The position numbers and the translations under genes are program-made. The notes below the pieces were generated by a model. The model was not told where the DNA came from, did no database searches, and saw only the letters and a program-made list of their open reading frames with translations. Shown here in pieces: positions 1 to 8,730 of a stretch of DNA of 64,000 bases. Source of the DNA: an uncultured Bacteroidales bacterium (GTDB lineage Bacteria > Bacteroidota > Bacteroidia > Bacteroidales > UBA932); NCBI GenBank assembly GCA_946410455.1, contig CAMKAJ010000008.1:22205-86204 (forward strand), written 5' to 3'. Each line of letters opens with the position of its first letter. The first letter of the stretch is position 1.

Positions 1-2709
1 TGCAGCCTCATAAGCAGCATCGTAGTCTTCCCCTCCGAAGCGGTACCAGTGATTGATGACATCCATCCAATAACTATTCTGGATACGGCTCTCAGGAATA
101 TTCTTCTTGAAGTTCTCGCTCACGCGGGTCATCTGCTCTGCAGTAGGACCCTCAGAAGCAAGTTTGTTCAGACCTGCGGTAGCAAGTTCGCGCAGCTTGG
201 CAGAAGAGCTGGGGTTGGTATCGAAGTACACCTGCACGAGTGCACGGTCTACAGGATACTTATTGGCTGAAACCATGGCCTGGGCGCCATAAGTGCCACC
301 CTCGGACTCACGCAGAGTCTCGGTATAAATCATATCCAGGATGTACCCGGCAGCAGTAAGGTTGACCTTCTGGGCAACGCTGTACTTTACGTCGTAACTT
401 GTGTAGAACTGGAAGACAGTGGTCTTGGGGGTCTGCATGTCCACCTTGAACTCGTTGAGTACGCGGCCGGCAGGGATACGTTCGCCGTCATCGACCCACT
501 TAAGGGCCTTCTTGCCCTTGGGCAGGGATCCGATGTACTTCTCTACCAGAGGCTGGAGGGTTGCAGGATCTACGTTACCAACAATGTACACCACTGCGCC
601 TGCAGCATCCTTGAAGAGCTTGCGATAGTTGCGCTCCACAACTGCAACGTCGGCCTTTGCAAGTACGTCCTCGGACAGTATGACGCTGCGAGGGCTGCCA
701 CCTGATATGGTCTTCTGGAGCTCCTGCTGGAACTTGAAGTTGGGAGTCTGGAGCAGGTTGGGCAGGACTGCAGAGATCTGCTGCTTGCCTACGTTATACT
801 CGTCGGCGTCGAAGCGAGGATCGGTGAAGTACAGGTACATGAGCTGCAGCGCAGTCTCGAGGTCCTTGGGCTGGCAGTTGCCGCTCACACCGTGAGTCAT
901 TTCCTCAAGGTAAGGAGAAACGCTGAGCTGCTTGCCGGCAAGCATCTTGGATACCGTAGAGGCGGGATACTTGGAAACACCGCTGTTGCTCATGAACAGA
1001 GCCCAGATATTGTCCTCGAAGGAAACGAGATCCTCGGTAGGAATAAGGGAGGTACCACCATCCTTCACAAGACGGATAAGCACCTGGTCTTTCTTGTACT
1101 CTGTAGGCAGCCATGCAACCTTTACGCCGTTGGCAAGGGTCCACTCGGTAACGCCGTGCAGCAGCTGGCGGCTTTTCTTTACCTTTGCACCCTTAAGCTT
1201 GGAAGGATCTACGAACTCGCTGTCTATCTGCTCGTCAGCATTGGCAGCAATCTCGGAACCCTTGACCTTTGCAATCACGCCGAGCAGCTGCTCTTCTGTA
1301 GGATTTACAAGACCTTCTTTCTGAGGGCCGTTGTAGATAATCACCATGTTCTCGTCGGTGATAGCCTGGGCCACAATCTGATTGAAGGCCTGGGCTGGAA
1401 GCATCTGGAGGATCTGCTTGGTGAGCTGTGCCTGCACAGAAGGCTCCATGTAGGGGCTGTTGAAGAAGAAGTTGGAGATGATGGGCTGTACGAATTCCGC
1501 ATTCTTGCGGCTGTCGGCACCCTCAGCACGCTTCTCTACGCGGCTGATGATCTCGTCCTTAGCACGCTGGATCTCGCTGTCGGAGAAGCCGTAGCGTTTA
1601 ACTTTCTCTATCTCTGTGTAGAAGGCCTCAAGAGCGCTTAGATACTCCCCTTCCTTGAAAGCTACGTCGCCATACACCACATCGCAGGTCTCACAAATCC
1701 TGGAGCAGAACAGTCCGCCGTTCAGGAAAGGAGCATCGGGCTTGGAGGTGATGTCCTGGAAACGCTCGCTCATCACGGATGCAATCACATCTTTTACCAG
1801 ATCGGTGACAAGAGCAACGTCTGTGTTGTTATACTCGAACGGGATAGGCTCGCTCTTCCAGAGTATAGAAATCTCCGAGCTGGGAGTCTCGGGATCGGTA
1901 ACTACTCCAACGATGGGTTCTACATTGTCGGGGACCTTGATGACGTCTTTTGCCTTGGGATTCACAGGTGCAGGGATATCGGCAAAGAGAGTCTTGATTT
2001 TGCCCTCAATCTGATCTACATCAATGTCACCAACTACGATAAGAGCCTGATTGTCGGGACGGTACCAGGTCTCGTAGAAGTTCACGAGGCTCTCGCGCTT
2101 GAAGGTCTCCAGGTTCTCCTGGCTGCCAATAAGAGAGCAGTCGGCATACTTGGAACCCTTGTACATATACTGCTTGTTCTGCTCATACATACGCCATGAG
2201 GCATTGCGGCGGGTACGACGCTCCTCAATGATAACTCCCCTCTCGCTGTCGATTTCTTCCTGCTCGTTGAGTACGAAGTGGGAATAATCGTGCATCACCA
2301 GAAGGCAGGTATCAACTATACCCTCGCGAGTGACGGGGATATTGTTGAGCATATACTGAGTGTACTCCACTCCGGTAGAGGCATTGATGTTGCGTCCGAA
2401 TTCGGCGCCAATGCTCTGCAGATACTCCAGCATCTGCTTTCCGGGAAGATTCTTAAGGCCGTTGAAGCACATGTGCTCGAGGAAGTGAGCCAGACCGTCC
2501 TGGTCGGGGGTCTCCTGGATAGCACCCACATGAGTTGCAAGATAGAACTCAGCTCTCTGGGCAGGTTTGTCGTTATGACGAATGTAATAAGTCATACCAT
2601 TGTCCAGCTTGCCAACCTTTACGGCAGGATCGTTAGGGAGCGGTGTCTGAGCGTTCCCTATTACTGCTGCTCCAAAGAACAGCGCAAGGATAATTGAAAA
2701 CTTTCTCAT
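1..2709 (-). CDS. M16 family zinc peptidase, C-terminus cut by window edge
   Basis: Open from an ATG at 2709 to base 1 (903 codons, no stop), so only the last few dozen residues of a protein of about 940 should be missing. Residues 1-20 form a signal peptide ending in NAQ, so it is exported, probably to the periplasm. The inverted zinc motif HFLEH sits at residues 75-79, followed by an ERGVIIEE segment expected to give the third metal ligand. The remaining sequence fits the paired M16 domains of two-domain pitrilysin-type proteases, where the second half has no HxxEH motif. The family degrades peptides and small proteins. A consensus -7 box 23 bases upstream gives it its own promoter. Family certain; substrate unknown. 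Confidence 0.9.
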   Translation of the reverse strand, partial: MRKFSIILALFFGAAVIGNAQTPLPNDPAVKVGKLDNGMTYYIRHNDKPAQRAEFYLATHVGAIQETPDQDGLAHFLEHMCFNGLKNLPGKQMLEYLQSIGAEFGRNINASTGVEYTQYMLNNIPVTREGIVDTCLLVMHDYSHFVLNEQEEIDSERGVIIEERRTRRNASWRMYEQNKQYMYKGSKYADCSLIGSQENLETFKRESLVNFYETWYRPDNQALIVVGDIDVDQIEGKIKTLFADIPAPVNPKAKDVIKVPDNVEPIVGVVTDPETPSSEISILWKSEPIPFEYNNTDVALVTDLVKDVIASVMSERFQDITSKPDAPFLNGGLFCSRICETCDVVYGDVAFKEGEYLSALEAFYTEIEKVKRYGFSDSEIQRAKDEIISRVEKRAEGADSRKNAEFVQPIISNFFFNSPYMEPSVQAQLTKQILQMLPAQAFNQIVAQAITDENMVIIYNGPQKEGLVNPTEEQLLGVIAKVKGSEIAANADEQIDSEFVDPSKLKGAKVKKSRQLLHGVTEWTLANGVKVAWLPTEYKKDQVLIRLVKDGGTSLIPTEDLVSFEDNIWALFMSNSGVSKYPASTVSKMLAGKQLSVSPYLEEMTHGVSGNCQPKDLETALQLMYLYFTDPRFDADEYNVGKQQISAVLPNLLQTPNFKFQQELQKTISGGSPRSVILSEDVLAKADVAVVERNYRKLFKDAAGAVVYIVGNVDPATLQPLVEKYIGSLPKGKKALKWVDDGERIPAGRVLNEFKVDMQTPKTTVFQFYTSYDVKYSVAQKVNLTAAGYILDMIYTETLRESEGGTYGAQAMVSANKYPVDRALVQVYFDTNPSSSAKLRELATAGLNKLASEGPTAEQMTRVSENFKKNIPESRIQNSYWMDVINHWYRFGGEDYDAAYEAA

Positions 2710-2732
2710 ATCGTTTTACGGTTAAACTTTTG

Positions 2733-2740
2733 CAAATATA
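2733..2740 (-). promoter_or_regulatory. -7 promoter box for the M16 peptidase gene
   Basis: Minus strand reads TATATTTG, a perfect match to the Bacteroidota TAnnTTTG element, 23 bases before the ATG at 2709. Confidence 0.65.
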
Positions 2741-2764
2741 ATAATCATTTATTGTTTTTCAATA

Positions 2765-3778
2765 TTATTTGCGATTTTTTATCGCAGCCTGGAAAGCCCG
2801 GGCGTTTCTGCTGTGTGCATCCAGAGTCCTGGCAAAGACATGAGTCCCGTCCAGGTTTTTGCTGGCACAAAAGAACAGATTGCCTCCTCCGTAGTCGGGG
2901 TTTAGCACTGCGTCCAGATACTCCTTGTCCGGCACATTGATAGGGCCGGGGGGCAAGCCTATATATTTATAGGTATTGTACGGAGAATCATACTCAAGGT
3001 GTTTGAACAATACCCTATGTAAAGCATAATCGTAACAATACGCCACTGTGGGGTCGGCCTGCAGGCGCATTCCCCTGTTGAGCCGGTTCAGGTAAACCCC
3101 CGCAATCTTTGGCAGTTCCGGTTTGTAGCGGGACTCCCCTTTTACGATAGAAGCAAGAATAACCGCCTGCTTGCGGCTGAGTCCTACCCGAGCTGCTTTT
3201 ACCAGATTCTCGTCTGTCCAATACTCGTCGCTGGCCTTCTTGCATCGGTCCAGAATATCGGTCATGGGAGCCGTCCAGTACAGTTCGTAGGTAGCCGGGA
3301 AGAAAGCTGCAAATACATTGTCAGGAGCAACGCCATAGGGTTTAAGAGCATCCTTGTCGCGCATGAAATCGATTACGGCAAGCGAATCCAGCTGCATCTG
3401 GGAAGCAATTTTGCGTGCTATCTCAGCTTTACTCCTGAGCGAGCCGGCAAGGGTAAGCTTGACAGGTGTCTGCCAGCCATTATTAAGCATACGGGCAACG
3501 TACACGCTGGAGCTCCTGGAATCCACAATATAATGGCCAGGTTTGATATAAGACGCCACCTTCTTCTGCTCGAACACCTTACGCAGGCGCCGTTCGCTCA
3601 ACACAGTGAGCTTTTCTTTAAGGGAGGCCACTACTGCATCCGGGCCGTCACCGTCATATACATACAGATCGGCAGTGCCGTAGAAATTGGGCAATTTATT
3701 GTCTCTCATCCAATTATAGCCGACAATGAGAGCAATGGCGGCAGCCGCCGGCACAAGCAGCTTGACTACAGTTTTCAT
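2765..3778 (-). CDS. mltG: MltG-type endolytic murein transglycosylase
   Basis: 337 residues, the usual MltG length. It cuts nascent peptidoglycan glycan strands at the outer face of the inner membrane and so limits chain length. Residues 5-20 form a single membrane anchor. The YceG-like catalytic core follows, with the expected Glu at about residue 215 in ASIVKGES, then NRL, MRLQADPT and LPPGPIN segments conserved across the family. Its ATG overlaps the stop of the upstream glucosaminidase gene by 4 bases, so two peptidoglycan hydrolases are translationally coupled in the rpsA-rnz operon. The family motif is usually ASIVEKE-like; here the first acidic residue is Lys, but the catalytic Glu is kept. 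Confidence 0.92.
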   Translation of the reverse strand: MKTVVKLLVPAAAAIALIVGYNWMRDNKLPNFYGTADLYVYDGDGPDAVVASLKEKLTVLSERRLRKVFEQKKVASYIKPGHYIVDSRSSSVYVARMLNNGWQTPVKLTLAGSLRSKAEIARKIASQMQLDSLAVIDFMRDKDALKPYGVAPDNVFAAFFPATYELYWTAPMTDILDRCKKASDEYWTDENLVKAARVGLSRKQAVILASIVKGESRYKPELPKIAGVYLNRLNRGMRLQADPTVAYCYDYALHRVLFKHLEYDSPYNTYKYIGLPPGPINVPDKEYLDAVLNPDYGGGNLFFCASKNLDGTHVFARTLDAHSRNARAFQAAIKNRK

Positions 3779-4707
3779 TTGCGGCGGAGCTGGATAGTAT
3801 CCCCTTCCTTGGGGACATAGTCGGCCGGCAGCTTGTTCAGACGGCGAATGGCAGATACGCGCACGCCAAAGCGCTGTGCAATGCCACGAAGAGTTTCGCC
3901 GTCGCTCCCTATCACATACTTCTCTACACCACGGGCAGCCTGGGACTTCTTGCCCTTAAGGAACACCACAGTACCGGGGGCCAGAGGCTCAGATGCCTTA
4001 AGGTCGTTGAAAGAAAGTAATTCCTTCAAGAACAAGTTGTTTGCCGCAGCAAGGGTCTCGTACTCATCGCCTTCTACAGCATAGATGCACGGCACTCCGT
4101 TTATCTCGTACACCACCCGCTCAAGGTTGAAACGGTACTCCTCATGCACCTTGGACGGAGTAATCTTCACCGGGCTCCCGGCTACCATCGGAGTCTCCTC
4201 GGGAACCTCGGTACCGGCGTCGTAAGTGTAAAGCTCGTAGTCGTTTATAATCTTGATGAGCTTGTCTGCGTAGCGAGGATCAGTAGCATATCCTGCCTTC
4301 TTCAGCCCCCTTGCCCAAGCCTTGTAGTCGGTAGGCTCAAGCTCGAACAGGCCCTTGTAGCGGTCGCGATAGCGCAGAAAATCAGAGTGGTCACGGAAAG
4401 ATGCTTCTGCATCGGGATACACGCGGAAGCACTCCTGCGCTGCATCATCGTCGCGATACATCTTCTTGCCGGTCCAGTCGCTATGGCACTTTACTCCAAA
4501 GTGATTGTTGGCCTTGATTGCAAGCACAGACTGACCTGCAGCAGATTCCACCAGGCCTTGGGCAAGAGTAATAGAGGCAGGGACCCCCGTACGCTGCATC
4601 TCAGCAACCGCAATAGGAGAATACTGCCTGATATAATTCTGGTAAACATCATCTCCAGCCGGTGCGACCAGGAGCGATGCCAATAAGAAGTACAATAAAC
4701 TTTTCAC
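3775..4707 (-). CDS. Exported glucosaminidase (GH73-like) with C-terminal LysM
   Basis: 310 residues from a GTG start. Residues 1-16 are a signal peptide. Residues 25-165 are a mannosyl-glycoprotein endo-beta-N-acetylglucosaminidase domain: Glu54 in QGLVESAAGQS is the expected acid catalyst, followed by NNHFGVKC and a Tyr/Arg-rich SFRDHSDFLRYRDRY stretch. Residues 262-308 form a LysM domain that binds glycan chains. It should cleave between N-acetylglucosamine and N-acetylmuramic acid in the cell wall during growth or division. It lies 12 bases after rnz and overlaps mltG by 4 bases. Close homologues are often annotated as hemagglutinin or muramidase; the glucosaminidase call follows the domain. 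Confidence 0.85.
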   Translation of the reverse strand: MKSLLYFLLASLLVAPAGDDVYQNYIRQYSPIAVAEMQRTGVPASITLAQGLVESAAGQSVLAIKANNHFGVKCHSDWTGKKMYRDDDAAQECFRVYPDAEASFRDHSDFLRYRDRYKGLFELEPTDYKAWARGLKKAGYATDPRYADKLIKIINDYELYTYDAGTEVPEETPMVAGSPVKITPSKVHEEYRFNLERVVYEINGVPCIYAVEGDEYETLAAANNLFLKELLSFNDLKASEPLAPGTVVFLKGKKSQAARGVEKYVIGSDGETLRGIAQRFGVRVSAIRRLNKLPADYVPKEGDTIQLRRK

Positions 4708-4719
4708 GTAGCGAAGATA

Positions 4720-5523
4720 CTAAAATTCGAACACATCGCAATCGGATGCCGCAAATGTATTCGGAAAAATCTCCTTGCACTCTGCAAGAAGTGCGCCTGT
4801 ATCTGCAATACGCGAAGAATAATGACCTATTATTAATTGTCCGGCCCCAGCCTGCAGCGCACAATTGGCAGCATGCGCAGCGGTGGAATGAAAACGCGCC
4901 GTAGCCTTGTCGGCCATATCGTTCATATATGTGGCCTCATGGTACAAGCAGCTTACGCCCTTCACATACTCGGGCAGAGCCTCAAAGGGCGCGGTATCGG
5001 AGCAGTACGCATAAGATTTGCCCACGTAGGCCGGATTCTCCTGCCGATGGCATTCGCTCACCGTCTCATCGAAGCGAAACCCATAGCAATCTATCTTATG
5101 ATTGAGAGGGAAGGCAGTGACCGTGAGCTGCTTGGAGGTATGCACCAGCTCCGGAGCCTTACCGGTAAGGGCGTGGAAGCGTATCTCGTAAAGGTCTTCG
5201 GAGCCAAAGTAGCTGCGATAGAAATTAAGAACTCCGCCAAGGGCCTGGGGGCCATAGATATCCAGTGCTGCGCTGCGCCCGTACATGGCCATGGAGTTGA
5301 GCAAGCCGAAGAGCCCGAAAAGATGGTCTCCGTGTATGTGGGAGATAAATATCGCCTCTATCTTGACGAAGGAGAAATGGCAGCGGCGCATCTGCTGCTG
5401 CGTGCCTTCGCCGCAATCGATAAGAAACAAGCGCCCGTTCGCACTGAGCATCTGGGCGCTTGGATTTCTATCAGAAATGGGCATGGCCGAAGCCGTGCCC
5501 ATTGTCGTGACGGAGAAGACCAT
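4720..5523 (-). CDS. rnz: Ribonuclease Z (tRNA 3' endonuclease)
   Basis: 267 residues of metallo-beta-lactamase fold. HIHGDH at residues 62-67 binds the two zinc ions; CSDTAPF and GHYSSRI near the C-terminus supply further ligands and the typical ElaC-type tail. It cuts pre-tRNAs after the discriminator base so that CCA can be added. That matters here because the tRNA-Ser gene in this window carries no encoded CCA. The protein is shorter than the roughly 305 residues of most bacterial versions. The ATG shares one base with the rpsA stop (TAATG), so translation is coupled to ribosomal protein S1. Confidence 0.92.
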   Translation of the reverse strand: MVFSVTTMGTASAMPISDRNPSAQMLSANGRLFLIDCGEGTQQQMRRCHFSFVKIEAIFISHIHGDHLFGLFGLLNSMAMYGRSAALDIYGPQALGGVLNFYRSYFGSEDLYEIRFHALTGKAPELVHTSKQLTVTAFPLNHKIDCYGFRFDETVSECHRQENPAYVGKSYAYCSDTAPFEALPEYVKGVSCLYHEATYMNDMADKATARFHSTAAHAANCALQAGAGQLIIGHYSSRIADTGALLAECKEIFPNTFAASDCDVFEF

Positions 5524-7325
5524 TATTTGCCAGCCTTCTCGAGTTTCTCCTTAAGTGCTGCAAGGGCGTCGATGTCGCCGAGGGTGGCCTTCTCAACATT
5601 GGCGTTGACCTTCTTGACAGCCTTCTTTGTGGTCTCTGCCTCTGCGGCAACTGCCTTCTCCTTAACCTCCTGGTATGTACGCAGGTGGCTGAGGATGATG
5701 CGGCGGGTGCTGCGACGGAGCTCGACAACCTTAAAAGGAAGGGTCTCACCTGCAACTGCACTCTTGCCGTCTTCCTTGACAATCTCGCGGTTGAAGGCAA
5801 ATCCTTCTACCTCGCCGTCAAGAGTAATCATAGCGCCCTTGTCGGTGACGGATGCCACGGTGCCCTCTACGGTGCTGCCGACGGGGAACTTGGCCTCAAT
5901 CTCGTCCCAAGGATTGGTAGTGAGCTGCTTATGGCCGAGGCTGAGTTTGTGGTTGGCCTCGTCGAAGTCGAGAATCTGAACCTCGATGCTGTCGCCTGCG
6001 TTCACAACCTCTGAAGGATGCTTGATCTTGTTCCAGCTGAGGTCGCTGATGTGTACCAGACCCTCTACACCGTCCTCAAGCTCAGCAAATACACCGAAGT
6101 TGGTGACGTTGCGTACGGTAGCAGTGTGCTTGCTGCCGACAGGATACTTCTCGCGGATGCTCTCCCAAGGATTGGTGGTGAGCTGCTTGAGTCCGAGAGA
6201 AATCTTGCGGGCCTCACGGTCGATGCTGAGTACCTGAGCCTCAACCTCCTCGCCTTGCTTCAGGAATTCCTGTGCGCTGTGCAGACGGGGGCTCCAGCTC
6301 ATCTCGCTCACGTGAACGAGACCCTCTACGCCGGGCTCAATCTCGATGAATGCGCCGTAGTCGGCGAGCAGGATAACCTTACCCTTGACCTTGTCGCCAA
6401 CTTTGAGGTTGGGATCGAGGTTCTCCCAAGGATGAGGAGTAAGCTGCTTGAGACCCAGAGCTATACGCTTCTGCTGCTCGTTGAAGTCGAGAACCACGAC
6501 CTTGATCTTCTCGTCCAGGGAGACGATCTCCTCGGGGTGGTTGACGCGGCCCCAGCTGAGGTCGGTAATATGAATGAGACCGTCCACGCCGCCGAGGTCT
6601 ACGAACACACCGTAGTTGGTGATGTTCTTGACCACGCCCTCGAGGATCTGGCCCTTCTCGAGCTTGCCGATGAGTTCTGCCCTCTTGGCCTCCTGCTCAG
6701 CCTCGAGCAGAGCCTTGTGGGACACGACTACGTTACGGTACTCGTTGTTTATCTTGACAATCTTGAAGTCAATGGTCTGGTTGACGAACTGATCGTAGTC
6801 ACGGATAGGCTTGATGTCGATCTGGCTGCCGGGGAGGAAAGCCTCGATACCGAACACGTCCACGATCATACCGCCCTTGGTGCGGGTCTTCACAAAACCC
6901 TTGACGATCTCGTCGTTCTCAAATGCCTCATTGACTCTGTCCCAAGACTTGAGTGCGCGTGCCTTCTTGTGGGAAAGGACGATCTGTCCCTTCTTGTCCT
7001 CAGGAGACTCTACGAGAACCTCCACCTTGTCACCAACCTTAAGGTCGGGATTGTAGCGGAACTCGGTTGCCATGATGACACCCTCGCTCTTGCCGCCGAC
7101 AGAAACGACGACCTCACGCTTGTTGATAGCGGTGACCTCGCCTTCCTTGGTCTCATTAGCGTCGATACGGGCAAGCGTCTTGTCGTACGCGGCCTCGATC
7201 TCTGCCTTCTGTGCAGCTCCGTAAAGATCTTTGTCGCTCTCAAATGCTTCCCAATCAAAATTCTCAGGAGCAATAGAGGCGTTCAGCATCTGCGCAGCCT
7301 TGGTTACTTTTTCTTCATTTTCCAT
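5523..7325 (-). CDS. rpsA: 30S ribosomal protein S1
   Basis: 600 residues with six S1/OB-fold RNA-binding repeats at roughly 60-130, 145-210, 225-295, 312-382, 397-468 and 485-555. Repeats 3, 4 and 5 are the most regular (GVFVDLGGVDGLIHITDLSW and relatives). S1 holds mRNA on the 30S subunit and unfolds structured leaders. The N-terminal 55 residues are an acidic helical ribosome-docking region and the tail from 560 is Lys/Ala-rich. It is the first gene of the operon rpsA-rnz-glucosaminidase-mltG. It has its own -7 box and a 78-base leader holding a strong hairpin, a candidate site for autogenous control. Confidence 0.95.
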   Translation of the reverse strand: MENEEKVTKAAQMLNASIAPENFDWEAFESDKDLYGAAQKAEIEAAYDKTLARIDANETKEGEVTAINKREVVVSVGGKSEGVIMATEFRYNPDLKVGDKVEVLVESPEDKKGQIVLSHKKARALKSWDRVNEAFENDEIVKGFVKTRTKGGMIVDVFGIEAFLPGSQIDIKPIRDYDQFVNQTIDFKIVKINNEYRNVVVSHKALLEAEQEAKRAELIGKLEKGQILEGVVKNITNYGVFVDLGGVDGLIHITDLSWGRVNHPEEIVSLDEKIKVVVLDFNEQQKRIALGLKQLTPHPWENLDPNLKVGDKVKGKVILLADYGAFIEIEPGVEGLVHVSEMSWSPRLHSAQEFLKQGEEVEAQVLSIDREARKISLGLKQLTTNPWESIREKYPVGSKHTATVRNVTNFGVFAELEDGVEGLVHISDLSWNKIKHPSEVVNAGDSIEVQILDFDEANHKLSLGHKQLTTNPWDEIEAKFPVGSTVEGTVASVTDKGAMITLDGEVEGFAFNREIVKEDGKSAVAGETLPFKVVELRRSTRRIILSHLRTYQEVKEKAVAAEAETTKKAVKKVNANVEKATLGDIDALAALKEKLEKAGK

Positions 7326-7377
7326 TTTAACTAAACTTTTGAAAAACTAGTAATTAAACATTATGTCTTGTGCCCGT

Positions 7378-7391
7378 GGGACCCAGGTCCC
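7378..7391 (-). promoter_or_regulatory. Perfect hairpin in the rpsA leader
   Basis: GGGACC and GGTCCC pair perfectly around a 2-base centre; the two centre bases plus at least one adjoining pair must open to make a loop. It lies between the rpsA -7 box and the ATG, so it is part of the rpsA 5' leader. S1 genes in other bacteria are controlled by their own product through leader structure; that this hairpin does so here is inference. Confidence 0.4.
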
Positions 7392-7403
7392 AACAAAAGC
7401 GCG

Positions 7404-7411
7404 CAAATTTA
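7404..7411 (-). promoter_or_regulatory. -7 promoter box for rpsA operon
   Basis: Minus strand TAAATTTG, matching TAnnTTTG, 78 bases before the rpsA ATG. Confidence 0.6.
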
Positions 7412-7456
7412 GACATAAAAATTGAGATTAGAAAGTATATGACCAATATTTTATTA

Positions 7457-7464
7457 TATCTTTG
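7457..7464 (+). promoter_or_regulatory. -7 promoter box for pnuC-recR
   Basis: TATCTTTG four bases before the ATG at 7469. Transcription would start at about the start codon, so the mRNA should be leaderless, and the in-frame codons upstream cannot be the real start. Confidence 0.65.
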
Positions 7465-7468
7465 CACC

Positions 7469-8101
7469 ATGATTACAGTACTGATTTCTCCTATACTCGA
7501 CTGGTTCGCCGCGAACCACTCTTGGCTGCAGGTTTTACCGATGGTGTTCGGTATTACATATATGACTCTACAGATATTCCAGCACAAGTGGATGTGGTAT
7601 TTGAGCATACTTACTTCTACTGCCGCCCTGTCTATCGCAATGACTAACATGAAAGACGGTGCATGGGCTCCGCTCTGGGCGCAGGTTGTGCTGAACGTTT
7701 ACCTGATATGCGTTGCTATTGCCGGCATTATCAACTGGAAGAAGCTGGAAGGAGAGAGCAGCGGAAAGATACACGTTGTCCCGTTCAAAAAGCGCAGCCT
7801 TATAATCGCCCTGATTGTATTCGCCACGCAGACTCCCCTGCTCGCATGGATTCTCAGCCTTACCAGCGACCCGGCACCCGTTCTGGACGCTGCCTCCCTC
7901 ATCCTGAGCTTTATAGCCGCCTGGATGCTGGCCAGGTCGCACAAAGAACAGTATCTGTTCTGGATTGTCGCCAATGTGCTCATTATTGCGGTGTATGCCG
8001 GGCAGAGCCAGTGGTTCATGGTGGGAATGTACTCATTCTACATCGTAACTTGTGTAACAGGATACATTAACTGGTCGAAGAACGGAGTTATAGTGGAATG
8101 A
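7469..8101 (+). CDS. pnuC: PnuC-type nicotinamide riboside transporter
   Basis: 210 hydrophobic residues with about seven membrane spans. The family imports nicotinamide riboside (or related vitamins) by facilitated diffusion, trapped by phosphorylation inside the cell. The order of spans, the repeated W/F-rich segments and the ending GYINWSKNG fit PnuC. I chose the ATG at 7469 because the -7 box lies immediately before it; the frame stays open upstream to 7370, but that part would not be transcribed. The stop overlaps the recR start (ATGA). A sister transporter of the PnuT/PnuX type (thiamine, riboflavin) is possible, since substrate cannot be read from sequence alone. Confidence 0.8.
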   Translation: MITVLISPILDWFAANHSWLQVLPMVFGITYMTLQIFQHKWMWYLSILTSTAALSIAMTNMKDGAWAPLWAQVVLNVYLICVAIAGIINWKKLEGESSGKIHVVPFKKRSLIIALIVFATQTPLLAWILSLTSDPAPVLDAASLILSFIAAWMLARSHKEQYLFWIVANVLIIAVYAGQSQWFMVGMYSFYIVTCVTGYINWSKNGVIVE

Positions 8102-8709
8102 CCGGGACCGGCAACTATCCTTCCAAGGCCCTCCGAGACGCAGTAGAGGCCATCAGTTCCCTGCCGGGTGTAGGAAGCCGCAGTGCCCTGCGCCTGGCGC
8201 TGCACCTGCTCAAGCAACCGGCAGATAAGATTCACCACTTTGCCGCTGCCGTTGACAATCTGGCAGAAGGCGTGCATTACTGCAAGACCTGCATGATGAT
8301 AGCCGACGGCGACCGCTGCGAGATCTGCGCCGACACCCGCCGCGACCACGATACGATTTGCGTTGTGGAGAGCGTGCGCGATGTAATGTCCATAGAGGCC
8401 ACCGGCCAGTACCATGGGGTATATCACGTGCTCGGAGGCATTATCTCCCCCATCAACGGAGTCGGGCCTTCCGACCTCACAATCAAGCAATTGGCAGAGC
8501 GTGTCGGCCCCTCTAACGAAGTAATCCTGGCACTTTCCGGCGATGTAGAGGGCGAAACTACCGCGTTCTACATCTACCGCCAGATAGAAAAGAGTGGATG
8601 CCGCGTTACCACACTCGCGCGCGGACTGGGATTCGGCGACGAGCTCGAGTACGCAGACTCCCTGACCCTCGGTCGCTCCATAGTCAACCGACAGGTATTC
8701 AAGCCGTAA
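8098..8709 (+). CDS. recR: Recombination mediator protein RecR
   Basis: 203 residues, standard length. A helix-hairpin-helix is at 20-35 (LPGVGSRSALRLA), a four-cysteine zinc finger uses Cys62, 65, 74 and 77 (CKTC and CEIC), and a Toprim domain runs from about 84 to 165. RecR forms a DNA clamp with RecO/RecF and loads RecA onto SSB-coated gaps. It overlaps pnuC by 4 bases, so it is cotranscribed from the pnuC promoter. The gene ends 21 bases from the convergent galM gene. Confidence 0.96.
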   Translation: MTGTGNYPSKALRDAVEAISSLPGVGSRSALRLALHLLKQPADKIHHFAAAVDNLAEGVHYCKTCMMIADGDRCEICADTRRDHDTICVVESVRDVMSIEATGQYHGVYHVLGGIISPINGVGPSDLTIKQLAERVGPSNEVILALSGDVEGETTAFYIYRQIEKSGCRVTTLARGLGFGDELEYADSLTLGRSIVNRQVFKP

Positions 8710-8730
8710 TCTGAATTGCAGGTCTGCTGC

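Noticed and set aside
6018..7334. 438-codon open frame on the plus strand opposite rpsA
   Set aside because: It is the antisense of rpsA; composition follows the S1 repeats and no known domain or start signal exists. The same holds for other long antisense frames (e.g. 4837-5979, 26160-27317, 35552-36943).
7370..7468. Longer pnuC start
   Set aside because: The consensus -7 box at 7457-7464 lies inside the extension, so it would not be transcribed from that promoter.
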